From: Pseudomonas sp. WN033
GTDB lineage: Bacteria; Pseudomonadota; Gammaproteobacteria; Pseudomonadales; Pseudomonadaceae
Assembly (NCBI GenBank): GCA_002287035.1
Contig: NSKG01000004.1
Location: forward strand, 248,001 to 312,000
DNA: 64,000 nt
Direction: 5' to 3'
Shown: positions 1 to 8,604 of the stretch, piece after piece
Layout of the letters: every line of letters begins with the position of its first letter
How positions within the stretch are numbered: the first letter of the stretch is position 1
Notes under the pieces: generated by a model
Database searches by the model: none
The model's input: only the letters and a program-made list of their open reading frames with translations
What the model was told of the DNA's origin: nothing
Made by a program: the position numbers and the translations under genes

Positions 1-128
1 CCGCCCAACTGGTCGCCTTCCTTTACCTGGTAAGGTGGAAAAATGTCGGTATTGAGTCTGACCGGATCAGAGGCGGCAGCCAGGCTGGCGCAGCCACACA
101 GCATGAGGATGCTGGCAAGGCGATACAT
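1..128 (-). CDS. Periplasmic solute-binding protein, N-terminal fragment (partial)
   Basis: Only the first 42 codons are in the window; the gene runs off the left edge. The visible protein opens with a hydrophobic signal peptide (MYRLASILMLCGCASLAAAS) followed by DPVRLNTDIFPPYQ. The stretch I-F-P-P-Y is the usual mature start of family 3 extracellular solute-binding proteins (amino-acid type; many Pseudomonas paralogues). The ATG is the complement of 126-128. What it binds cannot be told from this fragment. A lipoprotein cysteine is possible (LCGC) but the context does not make a good lipobox. Confidence 0.6.
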   Translation of the reverse strand, partial: MYRLASILMLCGCASLAAASDPVRLNTDIFPPYQVKEGDQLG

Positions 129-329
129 GTTGGGCGTCCTTTCGGGTTTATGGAATCACTATAGAAGTGTCCGGCCTGATTCGCTGCTCGACCATAAGCT
201 CTGTTACTAAATCGCGATCACGGCCACGCATAGCGCTGGCTCTGGTCATCCTGGACAGGCATTCTATTCACCATATTTATGATGATGTGTGGAATATATC
301 AACTTCACGAGTTTTGAGGAGATAGGCCG

Positions 330-1178
330 ATGAAAGATTTTCAGGGCAAGGTAGCAGCGATTACCGGTGGTGGCAGCGGCCTGGGACGTGAACTGGCGCT
401 GTGCTGTGCCGCCCGGGGAATGAAGCTTGTGCTGGGTGACGTGGATGAAAAGGGCATGGTGGAAACCCAGCGCCTGATCGAAGCTGCTCATCCGGGAACC
501 GAAACCGCAACCATGCGCCTGGATGTCTCCAGTCTGGATCAGGTTCAGGCTTTTGCCGATCTGTGCAAGAGCCGTTTCGGCGGTGTTCATCTGGTGTTCA
601 ACAACGCAGGTGTCAGCGTCGGTGGCCCGGTTTGGGAAAACACCGTGGCTGATTGGGACTGGGTCATGGGTGTCAACCTGTATGGCGTGGTCTGGGGTGT
701 CAAGGTTTTCACACCGCTGCTGATCGCTCAGGGCGAAGGCCATATCATCAATACCGCATCGGCTGCCGGTTGGCTCAATGGCCCGAGCATGGCTATCTAC
801 AACGTCACCAAGCACTCGGTGGTCGCGTTGTCAGAAACGCTGGCGCTGGACCTGCGTGATGTCGGTGCCAATGTTGGCGTGACCTGTCTGTGCCCGGCTT
901 TCTTCCCCACGGGGATATCCGATTCGGCCCGCAATCGCCCGGCCGACAAGGCTGAAACCATTACGCCGAGCGACGTCATGCTCAAGCGCGCCGAGCTGAC
1001 CAAAGCCGCCGTGGCCAAGGGCAAGATTCAGGCCTCCGATATCGCTGAACTGACCCTCAAGGCGGTGGAGAACGACCAGTTCTACGTCTTCCCGCATCGC
1101 AAGATCAAGGAACTGATCAAGCTGCGTGCTGCTGCGGCAGATCGTGAGCAGGTTGTGTTCGACTCGCTCAACCCCTGA
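330..1178 (+). CDS. Short-chain dehydrogenase/reductase (SDR)
   Basis: A 282-residue classical SDR, slightly longer than the usual 250. The N-terminal Rossmann motif is TGGGSGLG (residues 13-20), the structural NNAG motif lies near residue 90, and the catalytic Tyr-x-x-x-Lys is YNVTK near residue 157, preceded by a Ser-containing NTASAAG segment. It should be a cytosolic NAD(P)(H)-dependent oxidoreductase; the substrate is unknown. The ATG at 330 has a strong Shine-Dalgarno sequence (GAGGAGATAGG). It stands alone and converges on the PhaG-like gene; the gap between them carries a palindromic repeat. The longer C-terminus resembles SDRs acting on lipids or xenobiotics, but that is inference. 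Confidence 0.9.
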   Translation: MKDFQGKVAAITGGGSGLGRELALCCAARGMKLVLGDVDEKGMVETQRLIEAAHPGTETATMRLDVSSLDQVQAFADLCKSRFGGVHLVFNNAGVSVGGPVWENTVADWDWVMGVNLYGVVWGVKVFTPLLIAQGEGHIINTASAAGWLNGPSMAIYNVTKHSVVALSETLALDLRDVGANVGVTCLCPAFFPTGISDSARNRPADKAETITPSDVMLKRAELTKAAVAKGKIQASDIAELTLKAVENDQFYVFPHRKIKELIKLRAAAADREQVVFDSLNP

Positions 1179-1189
1179 GCCCTGTTTAT

Positions 1190-1290
1190 AGCCTGGGGAG
1201 CGTTGCGCGCCTGCGCGATGTGTGGGCTGATCGATAACCCGGTGTTGCGCGCCAGCTCTGTGTCGAGCAGGCGCTCGACACTCCCAGGCT
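1190..1290. repeat. Dispersed palindromic repeat, family A, single copy
   Basis: About 100 bp bounded by inverted ends (AGCCTGGGGAG ... CTCCCAGGCT) and holding two internal GC-rich palindromes of the form GCGCGCCTGCGCG and TGTCGAGCAGGCGCTCGACA. Related copies are at 15796-16100 (tandem) and 40183-40280. It lies between two convergent genes, so the RNA hairpins could also end transcription from both sides. Confidence 0.75.
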
Positions 1291-1308
1291 TGCGCTACAC
1301 GCTGTGCT

Positions 1309-2169
1309 CTATACCGCCAGCGCCAATCGCTGCTCGGCCACCCCCTGGCGCAGGAAAAACCGCTCCACCGCCGAGCGGGTATCCTGCCAGGCCGTCTTGT
1401 GTTCCATTTCCAGAAAGTGACCGCTGTGAGCTATGGTTGCAAACTGAGCCTGTGGCGCCAGTTTGGCAAAGGCACGTGCATCATCCGGGCTGGTGTAACG
1501 GTCCCACTCGCCATTGATGAACAGCAGCGGCAGGTCGATGTTGGTCACGCAGCTCATATAGCTGTCGCTATCCAGCCCCAGTACCTGGCGGATATGGAAC
1601 AGCATCTGAGCATACTCGTGTTCTTCAAGGCTGCTGACATGACGAAAATTGCAGCGCCTGAACAGAGGCGGTAGATATTCACCGATAGTGTCATTGACCA
1701 GGTTGCCCACCGCCTGGCGGTCACAGGCCGCCAGATGGGTCTGGCCGCGACTGAGATAGTCATGCATCGCGCTGTTGAGAATCGGCGAGAATGAGCTGAC
1801 CACGGCGCTGCGTATCCGTGCAGGTCGCTGGGCAAGAGCCAGCAGGGTGGCGACTCCGCCCCAGGAGAATGAATAGATGTGGTCGGCACTAAAATGCTCG
1901 ATCAGATCCAGCAGAATCAGTGCCTCGTCCTCCTTGCCAATCAATGGCAGGTTTGGATTGTGCGGGCGTGAGGCGCCAGCATAGGGCTGATCAAACAGCA
2001 CCACGTTGAACAACGGCTGCAGAAACCGCAACGCCTGGCTGAACGAAGCGCTGGTGGCCAGCGAGCCGTTGACCAGAATGATGGTGGCGGTTGCCTCAGG
2101 GTTCGGATAACACCAGGTGTGCACCTTCATATCTCGGTGCACGCGAATTACTGCCTTTTCAGCGTACAT
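1309..2169 (-). CDS. phaG: PhaG/RhlA-family 3-hydroxyacyl-ACP thioesterase/transacylase
   Basis: 286 residues with an alpha/beta-hydrolase fold. It matches the PhaG/RhlA family, which takes (R)-3-hydroxyacyl chains from acyl carrier protein for medium-chain polyhydroxyalkanoate or HAA/rhamnolipid synthesis. Family marks visible: the oxyanion stretch LVNGSLATSASF (residues 33-44), FNVVLFDQPYAG, the nucleophile elbow SFSWGG (near 100), SSFSPILN, LFINGEWDRYTS with the acid residue, and AHSGHFLEME with the catalytic His. Several stretches (FDQPYAG, SFSWGG, HVSSLEEHEYAQM) are closer to PhaG than to RhlA, as recalled from the family. Start ATG has GAGGTG upstream. No phaC or rhlB is adjacent, so its route (PHA or HAA) is inferred. 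Confidence 0.82.
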   Translation of the reverse strand: MYAEKAVIRVHRDMKVHTWCYPNPEATATIILVNGSLATSASFSQALRFLQPLFNVVLFDQPYAGASRPHNPNLPLIGKEDEALILLDLIEHFSADHIYSFSWGGVATLLALAQRPARIRSAVVSSFSPILNSAMHDYLSRGQTHLAACDRQAVGNLVNDTIGEYLPPLFRRCNFRHVSSLEEHEYAQMLFHIRQVLGLDSDSYMSCVTNIDLPLLFINGEWDRYTSPDDARAFAKLAPQAQFATIAHSGHFLEMEHKTAWQDTRSAVERFFLRQGVAEQRLALAV

Positions 2170-2299
2170 GGGGCACCTCGGAATGTTGAAGGCGAGCGTT
2201 TAGCGCGCCGGTGAAAAGTGCCACCAGCTAACCGCACCCAGATGACAACAGCGTGTCATGGTCACAGCCGTTGGTCGGGTGTAACTGGCTGTTCATGAA

Positions 2300-2379
2300 T
2301 CCTGGGAAGCGGGAGCATCTGCTCCCGCAGTGAGCCCGCCGCATCCCCGTCCTGGAGCAGATGTTCCAGGCTCCCAGGA
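2300..2379. repeat. Dispersed palindromic repeat, family B, single copy
   Basis: About 80 bp with inverted ends (TCCTGGGA ... TCCCAGGA) and two inner palindromes, GGGAGCATCTGCTCCC and CTGGAGCAGATGTTCCAG. The same core (GAGCATCTGCTC / GAGCAGATGCTC) recurs at 42846-43014. It resembles REP-type elements. Confidence 0.75.
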
Positions 2380-2531
2380 AACCCCAAGCCACTCTCAAGT
2401 CCGCCCCTGCCTGCTGATAACCTCATGACGGTTAAATTTGCATGTCAAATTGCTGTCAATAGGGCCTTGAGAGGCGATGACTGGCTGCAAGTGCCTGTCA
2501 AGATGAAAGAAAAAAATCCTTTAAAAGGTCC

Positions 2532-2558
2532 TAAAGCTCCCCGAACAGACGCCGATAA
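2532..2558 (+). promoter_or_regulatory. Sigma-28 (FliA) promoter of flagellin 1
   Basis: TAAA at 2532-2535, exactly 15 bases, then GCCGATAA at 2551-2558: a full match to the FliA consensus. It lies about 95 bp upstream of the flagellin ATG. Confidence 0.9.
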
Positions 2559-2652
2559 AGTAATCGAATGCGAACTCTATGGGTGCCTGGGCAAGTCCCG
2601 CCTTAGAGGCGCAGGCTCAGGCAAACATCATTAGGTCCTCTGGAGGCATGAC

Positions 2653-3840
2653 ATGTCCTTGACCGTTAATACCAACGTTGCGTCGCTGAATACTCAGCGC
2701 AACCTCAATAGTTCGGCCAGTTCTCTGCAGACATCCCTGCAGCGTCTGTCCACCGGCTCGCGTATCAACTCTGCCAAGGATGATGCTGCCGGCCTGCAGA
2801 TTGCCAACCGTCTGACCAGTCAGGTCAATGGTCTGAATGTAGCGGTGCGCAATGCCAATGACGGTATTTCGCTGGCGCAGACCGCTGAAGGTGCTCTGCA
2901 GCAGTCGACCAATATCCTGCAACGTATGCGTGATCTGGCCCTGCAGTCGGCCAACGGCTCCAACAGCGCTTCCGAGCGCGAAGCGCTGAATGCCGAAGTC
3001 ACTCAGTTGAAAAAGGAAATCGACCGGATCAGCAACACCACCACCTTTGGTGGCCGCAAGCTGCTGGATGGCAACTTTGGTATTTCCAGCTTCCAGGTTG
3101 GCTCGGCGGCTAATGAAATCATCAGTGTTGGCATTGGTGAGATGAGTTCTAGCTCTTTGGAGGGGGATTACTTCTCTGGTAATAGTGCTGAGTTTGATCC
3201 GGCGGCAGGTACCATCGTAGCAGGTGATGTGACCGTTGCCCTGACGCTGACAACGGGTACTGTGAACGTGACAGCTACCATGAGTGGCGGCGAAACCAAT
3301 AAGCAGGCGGCAGAAAAAATTGCGGCAGCGGTGAATGATGCCAATGTTGGCGTGGGTGCCTTCGTTGAGGAGGACCCTGACAATGCTGGCGACTTCCTGA
3401 TCAAATACGTTTCCAAGGCGGATGATGATGGCGCCTCTCTGTTGACCAGCGTAGCAGTAACCGACACTGATACTACCGGTGTGGGTACGCTCGGTTCTGC
3501 GGCAGCAATGACAGCTTCGACTGACAATACTGTCAAGGATATCGACATTACTACAGCCTCAGGTGCGCAGGCAGCAGTGCTGGTTATCGATGATGCGATC
3601 AAGATGATCGATTCTCAACGCGCTGACCTCGGTGCGGTACAGAACCGCTTCGAGAACACCATTGCCAACCTGCAAAACATTGCCGAGAACGTGTCGGCTG
3701 CCCGTGGACGGATTCAGGATACCGACTTTGCCGCGGAAACTGCGAACCTGACCAAGAACCAGATTCTGCAGCAGGCCGGTACCTCTATCCTGGCCCAGGC
3801 CAACCAGTTGCCGCAGGCGGTACTCAGTCTGCTGGGCTGA
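2653..3840 (+). CDS. fliC: Flagellin, copy 1
   Basis: 395 residues, the polymerising subunit of the flagellar filament, secreted through the type III flagellar export channel. The N-terminal D0/D1 domain (about residues 1-175, opening [18 protein letters not shown]) and the C-terminal D1/D0 domain (about residues 315-395, ending [11 protein letters not shown]) are nearly identical to the three following copies. The middle (about 176-310) is a variable, acidic, Thr/Ala/Val-rich D2/D3 region that differs between copies. The D1 stretch [10 protein letters not shown] corresponds to the segment recognised by TLR5 in other flagellins. Start ATG has TGGAGG upstream. It is transcribed from a sigma-28 promoter and closed by a strong hairpin. 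Confidence 0.97.
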   Translation: MSLTVNTNVASLNTQRNLNSSASSLQTSLQRLSTGSRINSAKDDAAGLQIANRLTSQVNGLNVAVRNANDGISLAQTAEGALQQSTNILQRMRDLALQSANGSNSASEREALNAEVTQLKKEIDRISNTTTFGGRKLLDGNFGISSFQVGSAANEIISVGIGEMSSSSLEGDYFSGNSAEFDPAAGTIVAGDVTVALTLTTGTVNVTATMSGGETNKQAAEKIAAAVNDANVGVGAFVEEDPDNAGDFLIKYVSKADDDGASLLTSVAVTDTDTTGVGTLGSAAAMTASTDNTVKDIDITTASGAQAAVLVIDDAIKMIDSQRADLGAVQNRFENTIANLQNIAENVSAARGRIQDTDFAAETANLTKNQILQQAGTSILAQANQLPQAVLSLLG

Positions 3841-3863
3841 TCTGGCAGTAGGGTTGGTTTTCA

Positions 3864-3893
3864 ACACAAGCCGGGCTTATGCCCGGCTTGTGT
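3864..3893 (+). terminator. Terminator hairpin after flagellin 1
   Basis: A perfect 13-bp stem (ACACAAGCCGGGC / GCCCGGCTTGTGT) with a TTAT loop, 24 bp past the stop. The T-run is weak. The core AAGCCGGGC is shared with the hairpins after flagellins 2 and 3. Confidence 0.8.
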
Positions 3894-4001
3894 GTATTTG
3901 CGGCAGGCGCTTGCCTGCGCGGCAAAAATTTGCCGGAATATCTCGCTGGTCAGTCGGTCTGGCTGGCTGTAAGTGGCCGTGGTTGGGCGCTTTATTGTTG
4001 T

Positions 4002-4017
4002 TGGCACACTTCCTGCT
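4002..4017 (+). promoter_or_regulatory. Candidate sigma-54 promoter of flagellin 2
   Basis: TGGCACACTTCCTGCT keeps the invariant GG (4003-4004) and GC (4015-4016) separated by 10 bases; only one base of the TTGC block differs (CTGC). Farther down, GCCGAATA at 4072-4079 looks like a sigma-28 -10, but no TAAA sits 15 bases before it. This copy therefore seems to use a promoter class different from its three sisters. Confidence 0.6.
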
Positions 4018-4150
4018 CATTCAACCTTGTGACATTAAAAAGCGGCAATGCAGTCGTTCGTCTGCATCGATGCCGAATATTCGTTGAATGCAGATTGCAT
4101 GGCTGCCTGGTGATCGCGGTACGGGCAACAGGCAACAATGGAGGCAAGAC

Positions 4151-5332
4151 ATGTCCCTGACGGTGAACACCAATGTGGCGTCGCTGAATACCCAGCGTAA
4201 CCTCAATACTTCATCCAATGCGCTGCAGACTTCTTTGCAGCGTCTGTCCACCGGCTCGCGCATCAACTCCGCCAAGGATGATGCTGCTGGCCTGCAGATT
4301 GCCAATCGTCTGACCAGTCAGGTCAATGGTCTGAACGTGGCGGTACGCAACGCCAATGACGGTATCTCGCTGGCGCAGACCGCCGAAGGTGCTCTGCAGC
4401 AGTCGACCAATATCCTGCAGCGTATGCGCGATCTGGCCTTGCAGGCAGCCAACGGCTCCAACAGTGTCTCTGAGCGTGAGGCGCTGAACGCCGAAGTCAG
4501 TCAGCTGAAAAAGGAAATTGACCGGATCAGTAACACCACTACCTTTGGTGGGCGCAAATTGCTGGATGGCAATTTCGGTATTTCCAGCTTCCAGGTCGGC
4601 TCGGCGGCCAATGAGATCATTAGTGTTGGCATTGGCGAAATGAGTGCTCAGTCGTTGCAAACCAACTTCTACTCGGAAGCTTTTGGTGATGCGGCTGGTA
4701 CGGTAACTGTCGATACCCAGGTTACTCTTGATCTGGTGTTTACTGACACCAGCAAGAACACAACCATCACGGTTGAACTGAAAGCTGGCGATACTGGTGA
4801 TCTTCTTACCGCCAAACTGGCAGCGGCAATCAATGACGCCAATATCGGTGTGGGTGTGCACCTTGATGCTGATGGTGACTATCAGGTGATTTCGCGCACT
4901 GATGCCAATGATCCAACGGTCAGCGATTTGCAGACCATCACTTTTGGTGACTCCACTCCAGCTTCAGGTGCGACATTCACTACTGTTGACCTGTCGGCTG
5001 CTACACCGGTGGCAGACAATACTATTGCTGACCTGGATATTCGCGATGTGGCGGGAGCTCAGGCGGCAATTCTGGTGATCGACGAATCCATCCGTCTTAT
5101 CGATGCCCAGCGCGCCGAACTGGGTGCGGTGCAGAACCGCTTTGAAAACACCATTGCCAACCTGCAAAACATTGCCGAGAACGTCTCGGCGGCCCGTGGG
5201 CGGATTCAGGATACCGACTTTGCTGCGGAGACAGCGACGCTGACCAAGAACCAGATTCTGCAGCAGGCCGGAACCTCAATTTTGGCCCAGGCCAATCAGT
5301 TGCCCCAGGCCGTACTCAGTCTGTTGCAGTAA
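4151..5332 (+). CDS. fliC: Flagellin, copy 2
   Basis: 393 residues. Same conserved D0/D1 ends as copy 1 (opens [20 protein letters not shown], ends [11 protein letters not shown]), with its own central region (about 175-310) rich in Asp and Thr. I chose the ATG at 4151, after GGAGGCAAGAC, because it aligns with the start of the other copies; a longer frame opening at 4088 adds 21 residues not seen in flagellins. Small N-terminal differences ([23 protein letters not shown]) set it apart from copies 1, 3 and 4, and the ALG-type linker [10 protein letters not shown] replaces [10 protein letters not shown]. Its upstream region holds a sigma-54-like site rather than a clear sigma-28 site. Confidence 0.96.
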   Translation: MSLTVNTNVASLNTQRNLNTSSNALQTSLQRLSTGSRINSAKDDAAGLQIANRLTSQVNGLNVAVRNANDGISLAQTAEGALQQSTNILQRMRDLALQAANGSNSVSEREALNAEVSQLKKEIDRISNTTTFGGRKLLDGNFGISSFQVGSAANEIISVGIGEMSAQSLQTNFYSEAFGDAAGTVTVDTQVTLDLVFTDTSKNTTITVELKAGDTGDLLTAKLAAAINDANIGVGVHLDADGDYQVISRTDANDPTVSDLQTITFGDSTPASGATFTTVDLSAATPVADNTIADLDIRDVAGAQAAILVIDESIRLIDAQRAELGAVQNRFENTIANLQNIAENVSAARGRIQDTDFAAETATLTKNQILQQAGTSILAQANQLPQAVLSLLQ

Positions 5333-5351
5333 GTTGTATTTGTGGCGGGGC

Positions 5352-5377
5352 AAAGCCGGGCCTGCGCCCGGCTTTTT
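5352..5377 (+). terminator. Rho-independent terminator after flagellin 2
   Basis: Stem AAAGCCGGGC / GCCCGGCTTT with a CTGC loop, running into a TTTTT tract. About 20 bp after the stop codon. Confidence 0.88.
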
Positions 5378-5405
5378 GCTGCCCGAAGAATTGCCGGTGC
5401 TGGCC

Positions 5406-5432
5406 TAAAGCTTTGTCGGTGGGTGCCGATAT
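5406..5432 (+). promoter_or_regulatory. Sigma-28 (FliA) promoter of flagellin 3
   Basis: TAAA at 5406-5409, 15-base spacer, GCCGATAT at 5425-5432 (one mismatch to GCCGATAA), about 90 bp before the ATG. Confidence 0.87.
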
Positions 5433-5519
5433 AGGGATTGAACGCAGATTTCATGGTTGCCCGACCTCGGTCGAACCATGGAGTGGATACTGGGCAATCG
5501 CCATTATCGGAGGCACTAT

Positions 5520-6680
5520 ATGTCCCTGACCGTCAATACCAACGTAGCATCGCTGAATACCCAGCGTAACCTCAACAGTTCCGCCAGCTCGCTGCAGACT
5601 TCCTTGCAGCGTCTGTCCACCGGTTCGCGTATCAATAGTGCCAAAGATGATGCTGCCGGCCTGCAGATCGCCAACCGTCTGACCAGCCAGGTCAATGGTC
5701 TGAATGTGGCGGTGCGTAACGCCAATGATGGTATCTCGCTGGCCCAGACCGCCGAAGGTGCATTGCAGCAGTCGACCAATATTCTGCAACGCATGCGTGA
5801 TCTGGCCCTGCAGTCGGCCAACGGCTCCAACAGCGCTTCCGAGCGTGATGCGTTGAATGCCGAAGTGACCCAGCTGAAAAAGGAAATTGACCGGATCAGC
5901 AACACCACCACCTTTGGTGGTCGCAAACTGCTGGATGGCAACTTTGGTATTTCCAGCTTCCAGGTTGGCTCCGCGGCTAATGAGATTATCAGTGTTGGTA
6001 TTGGCGAGATGAGCAGTTCTTCTCTAGAAGGCTCATACTATGAAGGCTCGATTGCAGTGCCGACTATTGCTACTGCTGCTGAAGATGGTGAGATGGCTAT
6101 CACTGCGACAGTAGGTGGTAAAGCTTTCAGTTTTTCTGCCGCCATTAGTGCGGGAGATGATGTGGCGGCTGTAAGTGCCAAGATAGCTGCAGCGATCAAT
6201 GACGCCAACATGGGAGTGGGCGCCTTTGTTGATGAAGCTACCAATGCAATCAGCATTATCTCGCAGCAGGATGCCGATGGCGCTAATGCGCTTACCGCAC
6301 TCAATGTGGCTGATGGTGCGGGGGTAACGGCTGGTGCATATACAGCTGCTGCGGCGATTACTGATGAAAGTGTTTCAGACATTGATATTACTACTGCAGA
6401 TGGCGCGCAAAAAGCAGTGCTGATCATTGATCAGGCGATTCAAACTATCGACTCTCAGCGTGCCGACCTTGGTGCGGTGCAGAACCGCTTCGAAAATACT
6501 ATCGCCAACCTGCAGAACATTGCTGAGAACGTCTCGGCAGCCCGAGGTCGTATCCAGGATACCGACTTTGCCGCCGAGACTGCGAACCTGACCAAGAACC
6601 AGATTCTGCAGCAGGCCGGTACTTCGATCCTGGCTCAGGCCAATCAGTTGCCACAGGCTGTGTTGAGCTTGCTGGGCTGA
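5520..6680 (+). CDS. fliC: Flagellin, copy 3
   Basis: 386 residues, with the same conserved ends as copies 1 and 4. Its central region (about 176-306) is strongly Ala-rich and is the shortest of the four. The start ATG at 5520 follows CGGAGGCACTAT; an upstream in-frame extension to 5457 is not flagellin-like. The run [17 protein letters not shown] and the segment [20 protein letters not shown] before the C-terminal D1 helix are nearly shared with copy 1, suggesting these two are the closest pair. Own sigma-28 promoter and own terminator, so it is a single-gene unit. Confidence 0.97.
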   Translation: MSLTVNTNVASLNTQRNLNSSASSLQTSLQRLSTGSRINSAKDDAAGLQIANRLTSQVNGLNVAVRNANDGISLAQTAEGALQQSTNILQRMRDLALQSANGSNSASERDALNAEVTQLKKEIDRISNTTTFGGRKLLDGNFGISSFQVGSAANEIISVGIGEMSSSSLEGSYYEGSIAVPTIATAAEDGEMAITATVGGKAFSFSAAISAGDDVAAVSAKIAAAINDANMGVGAFVDEATNAISIISQQDADGANALTALNVADGAGVTAGAYTAAAAITDESVSDIDITTADGAQKAVLIIDQAIQTIDSQRADLGAVQNRFENTIANLQNIAENVSAARGRIQDTDFAAETANLTKNQILQQAGTSILAQANQLPQAVLSLLG

Positions 6681-6708
6681 GTAGCTTGGTTAAGCATGTT
6701 GATGTTGA

Positions 6709-6732
6709 GAAGCCGGGCGTATGCCCGGCTTC
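6709..6732 (+). terminator. Terminator hairpin after flagellin 3
   Basis: Perfect 10-bp stem GAAGCCGGGC / GCCCGGCTTC with a GTAT loop, followed by TTGCG. Same core as the hairpins after flagellins 1 and 2. Confidence 0.8.
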
Positions 6733-6766
6733 TTGCGTATGGATGAGTAAAAAATCGTTATTGGGC

Positions 6767-6793
6767 TAAAGCTTTAGTCGGCCTGGCCGATAA
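6767..6793 (+). promoter_or_regulatory. Sigma-28 (FliA) promoter of flagellin 4
   Basis: TAAA at 6767-6770, 15-base spacer, GCCGATAA at 6786-6793: a full consensus match, about 100 bp before the ATG. Confidence 0.9.
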
Positions 6794-6890
6794 CTTTTCT
6801 GAATGCGGATTCTGTTGGTGCCTGGGAAGTGGCGGGTGCCTGAGACGCAACCCAGGCAGTAGCCTTAAATTGCTTCAGTGGAGGCGACCC

Positions 6891-8057
6891 ATGTCCTTGA
6901 CAGTAAATACTAACGTAGCATCGTTGAATACCCAGCGTAACCTCAACAGCTCGGCCAGCTCGCTGCAGACCTCGTTGCAGCGCTTGTCCACCGGCTCACG
7001 CATCAACTCCGCCAAGGATGATGCTGCCGGTCTGCAGATTGCCAACCGTCTGACCAGTCAGGTTAACGGCCTGAACGTGGCGGTACGTAATGCCAACGAC
7101 GGCATCTCGCTGGCGCAAACCGCCGAAGGCGCTCTGCAGCAAACCACCAATATTCTGCAGCGCATGCGTGACCTGTCACTGCAATCGGCCAACGGTTCCA
7201 ACAGCGACTCAGAGCGTGAGGCGCTGAATGCCGAAGTCACTCAGCTGAAGAAAGAAATTGACCGGATCAGCAACACTACCACTTTCGGTGGCCGCAAGCT
7301 GCTGGACGGTAATTTTGGCATCTCCAGCTTCCAGGTTGGCTCGGCGGCCAACGAAATTATCAGTGTCGGTATTGGCGAGATGAGCTCCAGCTCGCTTGAT
7401 GGGACTTTCTTTGAGAGTGCCTTGGGGGCTGCCGGAGCTGCTACCGCTGATGGCTCTTTGGAGCTGACGCTGGTTTTTGAAGATATTGATGACGTTGTTA
7501 TCAATGTAGATATCAAGAATGGTGAAACTGCCGACCAGGTAACGGACAAGATTGCTGCTGCAATCAACGATCTGAACCTTGGGGTGGGTGTTCTCAAAGA
7601 TGGTGCTGATGCTTATCAAGTGATTTCGGGGGCCGCTCAGGACGGAACCAGTAACGCGTTGACCAGCATAACCATGACAGACGCTGATGGCACGGGTGTG
7701 ACATTCACTGCGGTCACTGCATCTACAACTGCTGCTACCGCAAACACGGTCAAGGACATCGACATCACCAACGCCGCGGGTGCCCAGTCGGCCATTCTGG
7801 TCATCGACGAAGCGATCAAGCAGATCGATTCCCAGCGTGCCGACCTCGGTGCGGTGCAGAACCGCTTCGAGAACACCATTGCCAACCTGCAGAATATTGC
7901 CGAGAACGTCTCGGCAGCCCGTGGCCGTATCCAGGACACCGACTTTGCCGCCGAGACTGCGAATCTGACCAAGAACCAGATCCTGCAGCAGGCCGGTACT
8001 TCGATTCTGGCTCAGGCCAATCAGTTGCCGCAGGCTGTTTTGAGTCTGCTGCAGTAA
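6891..8057 (+). CDS. fliC: Flagellin, copy 4
   Basis: 388 residues with the conserved D0/D1 ends (opens [19 protein letters not shown], ends [11 protein letters not shown]) and a distinct central region (about 176-308) with Asp- and Thr-rich strands. The ATG at 6891 follows GGAGGCGACCC and aligns with the other starts. It is the last of the array and is followed 75 bp later by flaG. The small N-terminal substitutions ([24 protein letters not shown]) mark it as a separate lineage within the array. The presence of four complete copies suggests a filament of mixed composition or alternative filaments. Confidence 0.97.
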   Translation: MSLTVNTNVASLNTQRNLNSSASSLQTSLQRLSTGSRINSAKDDAAGLQIANRLTSQVNGLNVAVRNANDGISLAQTAEGALQQTTNILQRMRDLSLQSANGSNSDSEREALNAEVTQLKKEIDRISNTTTFGGRKLLDGNFGISSFQVGSAANEIISVGIGEMSSSSLDGTFFESALGAAGAATADGSLELTLVFEDIDDVVINVDIKNGETADQVTDKIAAAINDLNLGVGVLKDGADAYQVISGAAQDGTSNALTSITMTDADGTGVTFTAVTASTTAATANTVKDIDITNAAGAQSAILVIDEAIKQIDSQRADLGAVQNRFENTIANLQNIAENVSAARGRIQDTDFAAETANLTKNQILQQAGTSILAQANQLPQAVLSLLQ

Positions 8058-8080
8058 GATTGACCGGATGTGAAATGACG

Positions 8081-8105
8081 GGGGAAAGGTGCTAGCCTTT
8101 CTCCC
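8081..8105 (+). terminator. Possible terminator after flagellin 4
   Basis: An imperfect hairpin, GGGGAAAGG-TGCTAG-CCTTTCTCCC, with one bulged base and no T-run. It could reduce rather than stop transcription into flaG, for which no promoter of its own is visible. Confidence 0.45.
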
Positions 8106-8131
8106 GCATTGTCCTTAATGAGGATACCGCC

Positions 8132-8521
8132 ATGGACATGGGAATGCTTGGAACAGCGATCTCTGAACGGCCAGCAGGTGCTGCTGTCAGCGCGGCTGCC
8201 GGTAAGGTTGTTAGTCTGGTAGCAGGCAAGGCGCCAGAGACTCCGGATAGTCAGAACAAAACTGCACTTCCCGCTGTAGTTGAGGTCCAACCGGCTGATC
8301 GCCAGAGTCTGGAAAAAGCCGTGTCGGACATGCAGGACTTTGTCCAGAGCGTGCGGCGGGATATCAATTTCCAGTTAGATGATGGCACTGGTCAAGTCGT
8401 AGTCCGGGTCACCGAGGCGGCTACTGGTGATGTGATCCGTCAGATTCCTTCCGAGGAGGCTCTGCGTCTGGCAGAGAACCTGTCGGAGATTCGTAGCTTG
8501 TTGTTTGAAGCGGAGGCTTGA
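8132..8521 (+). CDS. flaG: Flagellar protein FlaG
   Basis: 129 residues. The C-terminal part (about 60-129) is the FlaG domain, seen in DINFQLDDGTGQVVVRVTEA and VIRQIPSEEALRLAENL; the N-terminal half is low-complexity Ala/Gly. FlaG proteins influence filament length in Pseudomonas and Vibrio. The ATG at 8132 follows TGAGGATACCGC; a second in-frame ATG lies two codons on. Its place between the last flagellin and fliD is the standard one. Confidence 0.9.
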   Translation: MDMGMLGTAISERPAGAAVSAAAGKVVSLVAGKAPETPDSQNKTALPAVVEVQPADRQSLEKAVSDMQDFVQSVRRDINFQLDDGTGQVVVRVTEAATGDVIRQIPSEEALRLAENLSEIRSLLFEAEA

Positions 8522-8523
8522 GC

Positions 8524-8539
8524 TGGCCCGTTTCTTGCC
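8524..8539 (+). promoter_or_regulatory. Candidate sigma-54 promoter of fliD
   Basis: TGGCCCGTTTCTTGCC: GG (8525-8526) and GC (8537-8538) at the required 10-base spacing, 66 bp before the fliD ATG and just after the flaG stop. Confidence 0.7.
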
Positions 8540-8604
8540 TGAAAGCTCTGGGTGAACCCATCAGGCATTGATGCCGTCAAGAAAACGGCAACGAGGTGAG
8601 TAGC

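Larger units (their letters stand above)
2170..2652. other. Intergenic region upstream of the flagellin array
   Basis: About 480 bp without a credible gene. It holds the phaG leader, one family B palindromic repeat (2300-2379), an A/T-rich stretch and the sigma-28 promoter of the first flagellin (2532-2558). The 69-codon reading frame at 2425-2634 has no ribosome binding site and spans the promoter, so it is not called. Confidence 0.7.

Noticed and set aside
2425-2634. A 69-codon frame upstream of flagellin 1
   Set aside because: It covers the sigma-28 promoter and has no ribosome site.
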